A stretch of DNA of 13,332 nucleotides from JBBSWB01 sp038046465 (GTDB lineage Archaea > Nanobdellota > Nanobdellia > Woesearchaeales > GW2011-AR9). Location: contig JBBSWB010000034.1 of assembly GCA_038046465.1 (NCBI GenBank), positions 1 through 13,332 on the forward strand. Reading direction: 5' to 3'. Every line of letters starts with the position of its first letter. Positions within the stretch are counted from its first letter, which is position 1. Below the pieces are notes generated by a model. That model did no database searches, had not been told where the DNA came from, and saw nothing but the letters and a program-made list of their open reading frames with translations. Shown piece after piece: positions 1-7,256 of this stretch. The translations under genes and the position numbers were made by a program.

Positions 1-34
1 CGCCAAAGCTAATTACAAAAACGAGCAAAATCAC

Positions 35-790
35 TCACTTTTCGAATTGTGCCATTTTGCACTGATTGGGATTTAGAGCTTTTTGCATTCCAAACTGATA
101 GCCCTTCTCAACAATTCCATTATTGTTATTTTTAAGAACGATTCTTAATCTACTTTCAGTAAAAGGATTATATTTTTCGTGGATTTCAGATTCGGTTTCA
201 ATAGTGTATAAACTATCTTTAAACTTATTCTTAAGGCTAGCGACATACTTAAGGTCGTCTACAACCAAAACTACTTCTGCTTTTTTTGTTTCCCTCAAAA
301 GCTTTTCAATCTGGCGATCGTTTTCTTGGTACACGGCAACATAAGACATATCGGGACGATAATCTAACCTTGACACTACATCTCCTCCTTCTTTAAGTTT
401 ATTAGCCAGGAAGTGTTCCAGTCCAGTTCCTAAAACTTTACCTTTTTCTAAAACATAATTAGCTTCTATAAATCTGCCATCAAGAGCGTGGACATAAGCT
501 AAGGCTCTATAAATTTGGCTAGTGGGAGCTTTACAAGAAAGGTGATCAAGAATTATTGCCGCTTCTTCTAGTTTGGCAGAATCACACTCTTTACAAACCC
601 CTTGCAGTAACAGGATTGCTTTTACATATTTTTCTGTTTCAGTCAGGGAATCATAATCTGCTGTAAAAACGTCAGTTATAGGTGTATTTCCAAAAAAGAT
701 TGAATTAGTAATTTCTGATCTAGTAAATGCTTCAATCTTTGTCTTAAGGGGTTCATTTACTATTCCTTCCAAACCTTGTTTTAAAGCCAT
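35..790 (-). CDS. Unassigned protein with TPR-like helical middle
   Basis: I do not recognise this 251-residue protein. There is no signal peptide or membrane segment, so it is probably cytoplasmic. Residues about 66-120 look like two helical-hairpin (TPR-like) repeats, with alternating small and aromatic residues (SQIYRALAYVHALDGRFIEA). Residues about 150-180 contain a beta strand of Rossmann type (AEVVLVVDD), and the C-terminal 80 residues are charged and mixed alpha/beta. The frame is open back to a TTG at 856, but I prefer the ATG at 790: a strong BRE/TATA element lies inside that extension with its first T 33 bases upstream of this ATG, the spacing of a leaderless archaeal transcript. 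It follows the L35Ae gene on the same strand, but has its own promoter. Function unknown; the fold guess is weak. Confidence 0.75.
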   Translation of the reverse strand: MALKQGLEGIVNEPLKTKIEAFTRSEITNSIFFGNTPITDVFTADYDSLTETEKYVKAILLLQGVCKECDSAKLEEAAIILDHLSCKAPTSQIYRALAYVHALDGRFIEANYVLEKGKVLGTGLEHFLANKLKEGGDVVSRLDYRPDMSYVAVYQENDRQIEKLLRETKKAEVVLVVDDLKYVASLKNKFKDSLYTIETESEIHEKYNPFTESRLRIVLKNNNNGIVEKGYQFGMQKALNPNQCKMAQFEK

Positions 791-815
791 CTTATAGACT
801 ACAAACGGGGTGTTA

Positions 816-830
816 TTTATAAATCTTTCG
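816..830 (-). promoter_or_regulatory. BRE/TATA promoter of the 35-790 gene
   Basis: Read on the minus strand the site is CGAAAGATTTATAAA: a purine-rich BRE followed by a TATA box. The first T of TTTATAAA is 33 bases ahead of the ATG at 790, which places the start of transcription at or near the start codon. Nearly the same string occurs ahead of the gene at 12609 (CGAAATGTTTATAAA), which supports it being real. Confidence 0.7.
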
Positions 831-961
831 CTTATTTTATCACTCTGTAGTGACAACCAAATAAGATAAGAAAATCAGCTTTAAATTTGACTTAAAAACA
901 GCTAAAACTACTAGATTTAAGTTACGCAAATTTACGCTAAAAATAGAGAACCAGTTTTTAC

Positions 962-1216
962 TTAATTTAACTTAATTTTCTGCCCTAACGCTTGTCCAGG
1001 CAAACCTTTGTCAGCAAAAATAGCTCGTACGTTTCCTTTTCTTCCGTGTAAAGCAGAAATTTGGCCTTTGATTTCATTTCCGGCAGGAGAAGTCCAGGTT
1101 GCCGTTTTGCCGATGCTTTTTTGAGCTTCTTCAGCAGTATCAGCTACTTTTAGAATCATCTGTTTAGAATTAACATGATGTTTTCCTTGTCTAAAATGCA
1201 TGATGATTGCTTCCAT
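962..1216 (-). CDS. rpl35ae: 50S ribosomal protein L35Ae
   Basis: Component of the large ribosomal subunit found in archaea and eukaryotes (eL33) and absent from bacteria, so it is the best taxonomic marker here. The 84 residues match the family's usual archaeal length. Family hallmarks visible are the VNSKQMILKV strand near the N-terminus, the TWTSPAGNEIKGQI segment with the expected W-x-x-P/T pattern, the HGRKGNVRAIF motif, and the C-terminal KGLPGQALGQKI signature. The start at 1216 is supported by a TATA box whose first T lies 31 bases upstream, implying a leaderless mRNA. An internal Met at residue 6 is a possible alternative start but fits the promoter less well. It is divergent from the cysteine-rich surface protein gene and not in an obvious ribosomal protein operon. 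Confidence 0.95.
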   Translation of the reverse strand: MEAIIMHFRQGKHHVNSKQMILKVADTAEEAQKSIGKTATWTSPAGNEIKGQISALHGRKGNVRAIFADKGLPGQALGQKIKLN

Positions 1217-1239
1217 TTCTGCTGTAGAAATGAGGGTGT

Positions 1240-1255
1240 TTTATAAAGGTTTTGG
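1240..1255 (-). promoter_or_regulatory. TATA promoter of the L35Ae gene
   Basis: On the minus strand the sequence reads CCAAAACCTTTATAAA. The TATA core is 1247-1240, with its first T 31 bases from the ATG at 1216, fitting leaderless transcription. The left arm of the first hairpin of the 1248-1369 cluster lies directly against the TATA box and covers its BRE region. Confidence 0.65.
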
Positions 1256-1369
1256 AAAAACTATCAGTTTTTCCAGAACCCCAAAAACCAACTGGTTTTT
1301 GTTTGGTTTCTAAAAAATAAAAATCTTTTTTGAAACCCCGAAAAGCAAGTTTAGCTTTTTGTAAGGTTT
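1248..1369. repeat. Cluster of three related dyad hairpins
   Basis: Three hairpins stand in tandem in a 301-base intergenic region. Unit A (1248-1280) is a 15-bp stem with one G:U pair and a 3-base loop (ATC). Unit B (1277-1308) has an inner 8-bp stem CAAAAACC/GGTTTTTG, loop AACT, and an outer AACC/GGTT stem. Unit C (1333-1369) has an inner AAAAGC/GCTTTT stem, a 7-base loop and an outer AAACC/GGTTT stem. All share a GGTT/AACC outer arm and A/T-rich inner arm, so they look like diverged copies. No gene reads into them from the left on the plus strand, so they are not simple terminators. They may be operators, or a palindromic repeat. Confidence 0.6.
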
Positions 1370-1440
1370 TTATAATTTTTGATCATTTGCAATAGCGAAC
1401 GAGTTATGCGCATACCCAAATTCGAAAGTATTAAATAGGC

Positions 1441-1517
1441 GTATATATATATATCTATTTCTGTATTTAGCTTTAAATAAGTATTTTAAAATTAAAATAA
1501 AAAAAGGTGATGTTAAA
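1441..1517 (+). promoter_or_regulatory. Promoter and Shine-Dalgarno of the cysteine-rich protein gene
   Basis: The rest of the intergenic region is AT-rich. It holds a TA run (1442-1453) and a TATA-like TTTAAATA at 1472-1479, 46 bases ahead of the ATG at 1518. That would give a leader of roughly 18 bases containing the GGTGA at 1506-1510, a good archaeal Shine-Dalgarno site at 7 bases spacing. Which of the two AT blocks is the TATA box cannot be decided from sequence alone. Confidence 0.5.
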
Positions 1518-2735
1518 ATGAATAGAAACAAAGATAGATTAAAGCGTTTAAAAGATAAGTTAGGTTTAAAAGGCATTCTCGTTGGAACTTTTTCGATTAT
1601 TTTTATTGTGGTTTTACTTGTTCTTTTTTTTGGAGCTTCCTCAACCGGTTGGGCTAAAGTGACGGGCAGAAGTTCCGCAGTTACTCAGTGTAATGATCAT
1701 ATAGACAACGATGGAGATGGCTTCTGTGATTTTCTCTGGAAAAGAGCTTATTGTACTGATGGCTCGGAACCGGGAGATAAGTTTTGTTCCGATAAAAATG
1801 ATAACTCAGAGGGTTTCTGTGGCGATGGATCTTGTGATTCTACTGAAGACTGCAGTTGCAAAATCGATTGTGGTGCTTGTCAACCAGGAGATTGTATAGA
1901 TACCGATGGTGGAGATAATATTTACAAAAAAGGAACAACGACGGGCCCTGGTCTGATTGGACCGAAGACGGACTATTGTCAAGCTACGACCGTTCTTTCT
2001 GAATACTTTTGTAATCAGGACTACATCATGACCGAAAGATTAAGAACCTGTCCCTCGGGATGGACGTGTAGTGATGGGGCCTGTGTTGCTGGAACCCCTG
2101 TCTGCGGTGATGGCAGTTGTAATGGTGTAGAAACTTGTAATACTTGCGCATCAGACTGCGGGACGTGTGTTTATTGCAGCAATGGTGTATGTGATGGGAA
2201 TGAGACCTGTTTAAGTTGTGCTGCTGATTGTGGAGCCTGTGCCAGTGAATGTCTTGGTGTAAATGGTACTTCAACAACGGGCGTCTGTTTAACTCAATGT
2301 GGCGCTGATTCACAGTGTAATACTCAATTACCAGATGGCTATAGTTATAGCTGTAATGATAACAAAATTTATGATGTAAGTGGCAGTAGAGCTTGTAAAT
2401 GTGATTTGAGTTGTAAAGCCGTCTTTACTGTTGCAGGTTGCAACCCAGATGGAACTGATGCAAGCGGTTTATGTATAAGTGTTTGTGGTGCGGCTAACAA
2501 CTGTTGGGGAAGAGCGCCAGGAACCTTCTTATATAATTGCAACGCTGATGGGGCATATAATGTCAATGGAGGATTTTCCTGTGGATGTACTTCTGTTTGT
2601 CAAGTTGGCATTTTAGGGGGTGAGCCTTCCCCTTCATGTGGAGACAATGTTTGTAATGGCGCAGAAACTTGTTCCTCTTGTACGGGAGATTGCGGCACTT
2701 GCCCCGGAGGTAATGAAACCAATAGCACTGGTTAA
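1518..2735 (+). CDS. Membrane-anchored cysteine-rich surface protein
   Basis: A 405-residue protein with a basic N-terminus (1-19), one membrane segment at about 20-40 and the rest outside the cell. The pattern CGDGxC-xxxETC-xxC-xxDCGxC occurs four times, at about 101-121, 196-217, 219-241 and 374-395; the first copy is slightly shorter. A second module occurs twice, about 245-300 and 308-361, each with C-x(9-13)-GxC-xxxCG and a final CxC-xxxC. An acidic DNDGDG motif at 63-68 resembles a calcium-binding loop, and a DTDGG module lies near 128-190. Such cysteine-rich repeats are frequent in DPANN surface proteins, with paired cysteines probably in disulfides. GGTGA at 1506-1510 supports the start. 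The S-layer gene follows 53 bases on, so a joint role in the envelope is plausible. The exact function is unknown; adhesion is only a guess. Confidence 0.85.
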   Translation: MNRNKDRLKRLKDKLGLKGILVGTFSIIFIVVLLVLFFGASSTGWAKVTGRSSAVTQCNDHIDNDGDGFCDFLWKRAYCTDGSEPGDKFCSDKNDNSEGFCGDGSCDSTEDCSCKIDCGACQPGDCIDTDGGDNIYKKGTTTGPGLIGPKTDYCQATTVLSEYFCNQDYIMTERLRTCPSGWTCSDGACVAGTPVCGDGSCNGVETCNTCASDCGTCVYCSNGVCDGNETCLSCAADCGACASECLGVNGTSTTGVCLTQCGADSQCNTQLPDGYSYSCNDNKIYDVSGSRACKCDLSCKAVFTVAGCNPDGTDASGLCISVCGAANNCWGRAPGTFLYNCNADGAYNVNGGFSCGCTSVCQVGILGGEPSPSCGDNVCNGAETCSSCTGDCGTCPGGNETNSTG

Positions 2736-2737
2736 AA

Positions 2738-2772
2738 TTTTGTATTTATTTATTTATTTTTATTTTTTTAAT
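2738..2772 (+). terminator. T-rich tract between cysteine-rich and S-layer genes
   Basis: Directly after the stop codon is a run of TTTA repeats followed by longer T tracts. Archaeal transcription commonly ends at such T-rich sequence without a hairpin. The same stretch could include the TATA region of the S-layer gene at 2789, so a mixed terminator and promoter is likely. No Shine-Dalgarno site is evident ahead of 2789. Confidence 0.45.
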
Positions 2773-2788
2773 TAAAAAGAGTTAACGA

Positions 2789-5116
2789 ATGAAATGGACA
2801 ATTCACCTGATTACTTTAGTTTTATTAATCAATTTAGTTACTGCTTTAGATTTAAGTGATTATCCTTATCCTTTTGTTGATAATGGTAGGTGGTCTGGTT
2901 TAATTGTAGTTGGAAAAGAAGCAGCTACTTTAGATATTGCTGGAGCCATCGACATTGCTGCGACGATTTCTACTATTACTAACGTAGAGTACAATGTAGA
3001 AGTTGATGAAAAATTAGTCTCTGATACTCAAGAATTTGTTGATCCCCTTTCAAGTAAATTAGCTTCGGCAATCAGTTCACATCTTGAAGCCTTAAAAGGA
3101 GGGCAGATTAAAAATCCCTTCGGCATTTTTAGTTATACCCAAAGCATTATACTCCCTTCAGCAACAGTTAATTATGCTATTGATCCTGATGACGATACCG
3201 ATACTCCCGATTTTTATTTGATTATCCCTGAACATAGCGCTGCTTACGTTTATCGGATTAGTTTTAGTCCCGCTTTAGAAGTGGAACACCAAGAAAGTTT
3301 TTTGGAAGGGATTAAAGATAAAACAACCATTTTGTTTGGGAAAAATTACACTTTTACTAGTGCTGAACACTCCGCTCAAAATAATATTAAATTTACTTTA
3401 TTAGGGGGGGAAATAAAAGAAACATTTGGTGAAGGGGAAAAAGGATCTTTTCTGTTAGATAAAGAATTATATGAAGTAGAATTGATGTTTATTGATCAAA
3501 ACCATGCTAAATTTATCATCAATGGCCAACCCACGAGTAAACTCAGTAAAGGAGATACCTATAAAATAAATGGCCAGGTAAGTCTTGCCTTATCGGAAAT
3601 CTTTTATCAGAATTATGCTGGAGGAATTCATCAAGCCACTTTCTATCTCGGGAGCCAGAAGATCGTTTTGACTGACACAGATACTACTGCTCATAATTAT
3701 GGGGGGACCGTAGCGATTGACGGAAATGAATTGAGCCAAGTAGTTTTAAACATAAAAACAACTAAAGATGACGGGACTGTTGATGGCAGCGGGATAAAAA
3801 TTAGTGCTTTGGAAGTAAACTACACCCCTTCTGATGATTTATATATCCCTTTGGGGGGAAGACTAAGCCCAATTGCTAAAATTATAGAAGAAGAAAGTGG
3901 TAATCTTTTTCTGAATGGATTTGATTTTGATTTTAGAAACTTAGTTAATGATGATGTTACTGAAGAGATCGCCTTAAAATCAGGAGATAAAAAAAAATAT
4001 AGGCTAGAATTTACTAATCTTAACAAGCAAAAATATTCTTTAGATATCCTTAGTTGTACGACTAGCGTTTGTAGCAATATTTCTTTAGGAAAATTATCAG
4101 GTTCAACTTTTTATGACCTCGTTGTCAACGAATCAGAAGCCATCGATGTTAATGATTACTTTGTTCTTAGTAAAGAAAAATATAGCCATATTATGCGTTT
4201 AACAAAAATTGATACAACTAATTCAAGGGTTACCTTAAAAGACGAAGCCATCGGGGGAAAGACTTATTATGTTGATTATGATACTACAAACTTAGCTGAT
4301 TTTGGCTTAGATGGCTTTATTTACAAGATTAATATCAGCTCTTCTTCTATTTATGCCGATGTTAATGGCGACAGTGCTTTTAATGGAGCGGGTGCCCAAG
4401 ATTTATACACTTATTACAAAGCTTATCTTACTTTATCTCCAGCGGAGAATGGTTTTAATATTACTACTGAGTACCATGATGGTAATGAGCGAGATTCTAT
4501 TTCGGTAGGCGTGGGGTGGGATAGTATTAATAGCGAGTTAGATATTAATGATTCTCTCTCCTTAGGCTATTTATATGGCTTTGATGCCGGAACTTTACAA
4601 ATTGGCGATGATAAAATAGAAGAAGGATACACTCGTTATGGTCTATATGCTAAGTGGGATGATAATATTTCTCAAGGAACATTCTCCTGGGTTTATCCCC
4701 AAAGACAAATCTTTGCGGAGACTTATGTGGTCGGGGCCAATAAAAAAGGTGAAAGAATAACGACAGAAACAATCTCTCTACTTGGTAAAAATATCTCCCT
4801 TTTTGATTCTGAGGTTGCGGATAAAACTAGTTCCAATTTTATTCTGGTTGGAGGCCCTTGTGTTAACAAATTAGCTGCCGAATTAATGGGCAACCCTTCT
4901 CCCTGTGATCGAAATTTCACCGCTGGTCAAGCAGTGATTAAATTGTATGAAAATGTTTTTGGAGGGACTAATTCAGCTTTGGTCATCGCAGGGCATTCTG
5001 CAGAAGATACCAAGAATGCTGCATTAGTATTAAGAGATTATAGTAATTATGTTTTAAAAGGTCAAGAAGTTCTAGTTGTTAGTGAAGATGGAAAAACTAA
5101 AGTTATAACTTCTTAA
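2789..5116 (+). CDS. S-layer protein
   Basis: A 775-residue secreted protein expected to form the crystalline surface layer. Residues 1-20 are a signal peptide (MKWTIHLITLVLLINLVTA), with cleavage likely before LDLSDYP. The N-terminal domain shows the archaeal S-layer signature: a FVDNG region followed by LIVVGKEAATLDIAGAIDIA (about 29-58). The last 90 residues carry the matching C-terminal half: FILVGGPCVNKLAAELMG, a second Cys, then FTAGQAVIKLYENVFGG and ALVIAGHSAEDTKNAALVL. This split N/C arrangement around a long beta-rich insert is typical of methanogen-type and DPANN S-layer proteins. There is no C-terminal membrane anchor. The coding sequence holds runs of seven Gs (3404-3410), six Gs (3701-3706 and 3853-3858) and nine As (3989-3997), unusual in such AT-rich DNA. 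Strong assignment. Confidence 0.92.
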   Translation: MKWTIHLITLVLLINLVTALDLSDYPYPFVDNGRWSGLIVVGKEAATLDIAGAIDIAATISTITNVEYNVEVDEKLVSDTQEFVDPLSSKLASAISSHLEALKGGQIKNPFGIFSYTQSIILPSATVNYAIDPDDDTDTPDFYLIIPEHSAAYVYRISFSPALEVEHQESFLEGIKDKTTILFGKNYTFTSAEHSAQNNIKFTLLGGEIKETFGEGEKGSFLLDKELYEVELMFIDQNHAKFIINGQPTSKLSKGDTYKINGQVSLALSEIFYQNYAGGIHQATFYLGSQKIVLTDTDTTAHNYGGTVAIDGNELSQVVLNIKTTKDDGTVDGSGIKISALEVNYTPSDDLYIPLGGRLSPIAKIIEEESGNLFLNGFDFDFRNLVNDDVTEEIALKSGDKKKYRLEFTNLNKQKYSLDILSCTTSVCSNISLGKLSGSTFYDLVVNESEAIDVNDYFVLSKEKYSHIMRLTKIDTTNSRVTLKDEAIGGKTYYVDYDTTNLADFGLDGFIYKINISSSSIYADVNGDSAFNGAGAQDLYTYYKAYLTLSPAENGFNITTEYHDGNERDSISVGVGWDSINSELDINDSLSLGYLYGFDAGTLQIGDDKIEEGYTRYGLYAKWDDNISQGTFSWVYPQRQIFAETYVVGANKKGERITTETISLLGKNISLFDSEVADKTSSNFILVGGPCVNKLAAELMGNPSPCDRNFTAGQAVIKLYENVFGGTNSALVIAGHSAEDTKNAALVLRDYSNYVLKGQEVLVVSEDGKTKVITS

Positions 5117-5152
5117 TCATTGCGATATCTATTTTTTAAATTACCTTAAATT

Positions 5153-5205
5153 CAAAAGATTTATAAAAAAGCGGCTTCGTGTTAATTTAATTTTAATTAT
5201 GGAGG
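5153..5205 (+). promoter_or_regulatory. TATA promoter and Shine-Dalgarno of the 5213 gene
   Basis: CAAAAGATTTATAAA (5153-5167) is a BRE plus TATA of the same type as at 816-830. It sits 53 bases ahead of the ATG at 5213, so the mRNA would have a leader of about 20 bases. That leader contains GGAGG at 5201-5205 with 7 bases spacing, a strong ribosome binding site. This gene is therefore initiated with a leader, unlike most others here. Confidence 0.65.
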
Positions 5206-5212
5206 ATTAAAA

Positions 5213-5623
5213 ATGAGATATTCAACACACCCTTTGTCGGAAAGAGGCGAGTTTAGATTAGGTATTGCGATTTTAGCTCTGTTTGGTTCCTGCGGTGCTT
5301 TAGGAACGGCTCAACACTTTGATCGAGAAAGTTATCAAGTAAAAGTGGTTGGTAGTGAACGAGTGGTTAGTGGAGATAAATACGTTGTTTTTACACAAGA
5401 TGTTGACACTGGCAAAGAAGGAGCATTTGAAAATACAGACAGCTTAATAGAATGTTTGTTCGATAATGGTTGTAAATTTGATTCTTCAACCTTACAAGCA
5501 CAATTAATAAGTGCGGAAAAATCTAATACGGTTTGTGAGATAAGAACCTATGGGTGGAGAGTTCCCTTTTTGTCAATGTATGAAAACATTGTTGCAATTT
5601 CAAACTGTAAGTCTCCAAAATAA
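5213..5623 (+). CDS. Small membrane protein, DUF1523-like
   Basis: A 136-residue protein with a hydrophobic segment at about 14-33 (LGIAILALFGSCGALGTA), either a signal anchor or a signal peptide; the Cys at 27 is not in a good lipobox. The remainder is a small beta-rich domain: YQVKVVGSERVVSG, YVVFTQ, FENTDSLIE and the ending YGWRVPFLSMYENIV. The last two motifs resemble, from memory, the DUF1523-type proteins of bacteria and phages, which end in a GWR-x-x-x-LS-x-(Y/F)-x-N-(I/V) pattern. The function of that family is unknown to me. Four cysteines in the C-terminal domain could form disulfides outside the cell. It lies downstream of the S-layer gene with its own promoter. Family link moderate, role unknown. 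Confidence 0.75.
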   Translation: MRYSTHPLSERGEFRLGIAILALFGSCGALGTAQHFDRESYQVKVVGSERVVSGDKYVVFTQDVDTGKEGAFENTDSLIECLFDNGCKFDSSTLQAQLISAEKSNTVCEIRTYGWRVPFLSMYENIVAISNCKSPK

Positions 5624-5649
5624 TTTTTTAATTTTTTTTTAATTTGTTG
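5624..5649 (+). terminator. T-tract terminator after the 5213 gene
   Basis: Right after the stop codon stand two T tracts, TTTTTT and a run of about ten Ts, in line with archaeal T-rich termination. No hairpin is needed or seen. Confidence 0.55.
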
Positions 5650-5660
5650 CCTTCACTATA

Positions 5661-5676
5661 CAAATCTTAAAAAACC
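5661..5676 (+). promoter_or_regulatory. TATA-like promoter of the HerA-like gene
   Basis: CAAATCTTAAAAAACC contains a degenerate TATA box (TTAAAAAA from 5667) 30 bases ahead of the ATG at 5697. No Shine-Dalgarno site precedes that ATG, so a leaderless mRNA is likely. Confidence 0.5.
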
Positions 5677-5696
5677 TCGGCAAACCTAATTTTTGT

Positions 5697-7211
5697 ATGA
5701 ATAAAGGACAGGTGATTTCCGGCGACTTTTCTAAGATTATTATGCGTGTCAAAGCAGAAGAGTGCGTGGAATTGGGAGAACTGATGGTTATCGACGGTAA
5801 CCAAGAAAAATTTATTCTTCAGGTATATGATCTAATCTATGGCAGCCAAATTTCCCAGCAGAATTTAGAGATGGTCGCAGGGATGAATCTGGAAGAAGGC
5901 GCCTTTGCTATTATGGATGAGAATTTACGGAATTATCAGCTGGCTTTTTTAAAACCAATTTTAAATATCGCCCAGAGCAGTAAAACCTGCAAAAAATTAC
6001 CCGCTTTTTTTTCCAAAGTGCGGGAGATCAACAAAGAGGACCTTGCATTTATTACTAAACCGCACCACCCTTTATTTTTAGGAAAATTACGCAGCGGCAG
6101 CAAGGAGTTGGATTTTGATATTTATCTGCCCGGGAAAGAAGTGTTAAGCCACCACATATTAATACCGGCTTCGACGGGAAAAGGAAAAAGTAATCTGATG
6201 TCGTGTATCTTGTGGGATGTAATTGATAAAGGCTATGCAGGTATGTTAGTTTTAGATCCACACGACGAATATTATGGGCGGACCGGCCTAGGACTAAAAA
6301 ACCATCCGGCTAAAGAAAAGGTATGTTATTATACGCCCACAAATCCCCCGGCTGGTGCTAACTCACTTAAAATTAATATCCACAAATTAAAGCCGGAACA
6401 TTTTCAGGGGGCAATCAATCTAAGCGATCCGCAACGGCAATGCTTATATGTTTATTACAAAAAATTTAAATCCAATTGGATTGCTTCTCTACTAAAAGAA
6501 GAAAAAATTGAAAATGTTTATTTTCATGAAGACACTATTGCCGTCGTAAAACGAAAATTAATTTCTTTATTAGGATTAGAATTTGAAAACGGGCAGTTGT
6601 ATTGCCAGGGGATTTTCGACCTGATTGCCGGAGAAAACACGGTTACGGATATTTGCAATGATCTAGAGCAGGGAAAAGTGGTTATTATTGACACCAGTTA
6701 TTTTTCCGGGGCGATTGAAATTTTAGTGGGCAGTTTAATTACTACGGAAATTTTTGAGAAATATAAACATTACAAAAAGAATGGCTTTTTAGATGAGAAA
6801 CCAGTCATTTCTGTCGTCTTAGAAGAAGCTCCCCGGGTATTAGGCAAAAAAGTGTTAGAGCAGGGAAGCAATATCTTTGATACGCTGGCCAGAGAAGGAA
6901 GAAAATTCAAAGTAGGATTAATTGCCATTACGCAATTGCCTTCAGAGATTCCTAAAAATATTTTGGCTAACATGAATACTAAAATAATTTTGGGGATGGA
7001 AATGAATTCTGAACGGCAGGCGGTAATGGAGAGTTCTCCCCAAGATTTAACTCAGGATAACCGCAATATTGCTGCTTTGGATCACGGGGAAGCTTTAGTC
7101 ACCTCTACTTTTACCCGCTTTGCAGTTCCGGTTAAAATCCCTTTGTTTAAAGAATTTGTTAAAAGAGAAGAAAAAATCAATTTAACGGAAAGTTATATCG
7201 GATTTGAATGA
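5697..7211 (+). CDS. HerA-like hexameric DNA translocase/ATPase
   Basis: A 504-residue ATPase of the HerA/FtsK superfamily. Residues about 3-60 look like the HAS-barrel that begins HerA proteins. The Walker A motif is ASTGKGKS (158-165), with the usual first glycine replaced by alanine. Walker B with the HerA-type acidic tail is MLVLDPHDEY (183-192). A second strand with an acidic end is ISVVLEEAPRVL (371-382), and the conserved LAREGRKFKVGLIAITQLPSEI (397-418) holds the likely arginine finger and sensor region. The length matches archaeal HerA (about 500). In archaea HerA pumps DNA with the NurA nuclease in end resection, with Mre11 and Rad50. None of these partners is in the window, so this may be a stand-alone HerA paralogue rather than the canonical repair enzyme. 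It ends convergently with the lipoprotein gene. Confidence 0.88.
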   Translation: MNKGQVISGDFSKIIMRVKAEECVELGELMVIDGNQEKFILQVYDLIYGSQISQQNLEMVAGMNLEEGAFAIMDENLRNYQLAFLKPILNIAQSSKTCKKLPAFFSKVREINKEDLAFITKPHHPLFLGKLRSGSKELDFDIYLPGKEVLSHHILIPASTGKGKSNLMSCILWDVIDKGYAGMLVLDPHDEYYGRTGLGLKNHPAKEKVCYYTPTNPPAGANSLKINIHKLKPEHFQGAINLSDPQRQCLYVYYKKFKSNWIASLLKEEKIENVYFHEDTIAVVKRKLISLLGLEFENGQLYCQGIFDLIAGENTVTDICNDLEQGKVVIIDTSYFSGAIEILVGSLITTEIFEKYKHYKKNGFLDEKPVISVVLEEAPRVLGKKVLEQGSNIFDTLAREGRKFKVGLIAITQLPSEIPKNILANMNTKIILGMEMNSERQAVMESSPQDLTQDNRNIAALDHGEALVTSTFTRFAVPVKIPLFKEFVKREEKINLTESYIGFE

Positions 7212-7256
7212 ATCTGTTGTCGGTTACTATTTGCTGTTAATCGCTTTTTTACTTAA
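7212..7256. terminator. Convergent 45-base gap with T tract
   Basis: The two genes point at each other here. On the plus strand the gap holds a six-T tract (7244-7249) suited to ending the HerA-like transcript. The lipoprotein transcript would run over the same stretch in the other direction, which reads A-rich and has no clear T tract. Only the plus-strand signal is persuasive. Confidence 0.35.

Noticed and set aside
791..856. N-terminal extension from a TTG start for the first gene
   Set aside because: The stretch contains the BRE/TATA element, with its TATA box 33 bases before the in-frame ATG at 790.
1248..1369. CRISPR array or rho-independent terminators
   Set aside because: The units are dyads without equal repeats and spacers, and no gene on the plus strand reads into them.
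2026..2313. Minus-strand open frame of 95 codons inside the cysteine-rich gene
   Set aside because: Its His/Asn-rich composition is the antisense image of the repeated Cys/Gly codons; no promoter or family features.
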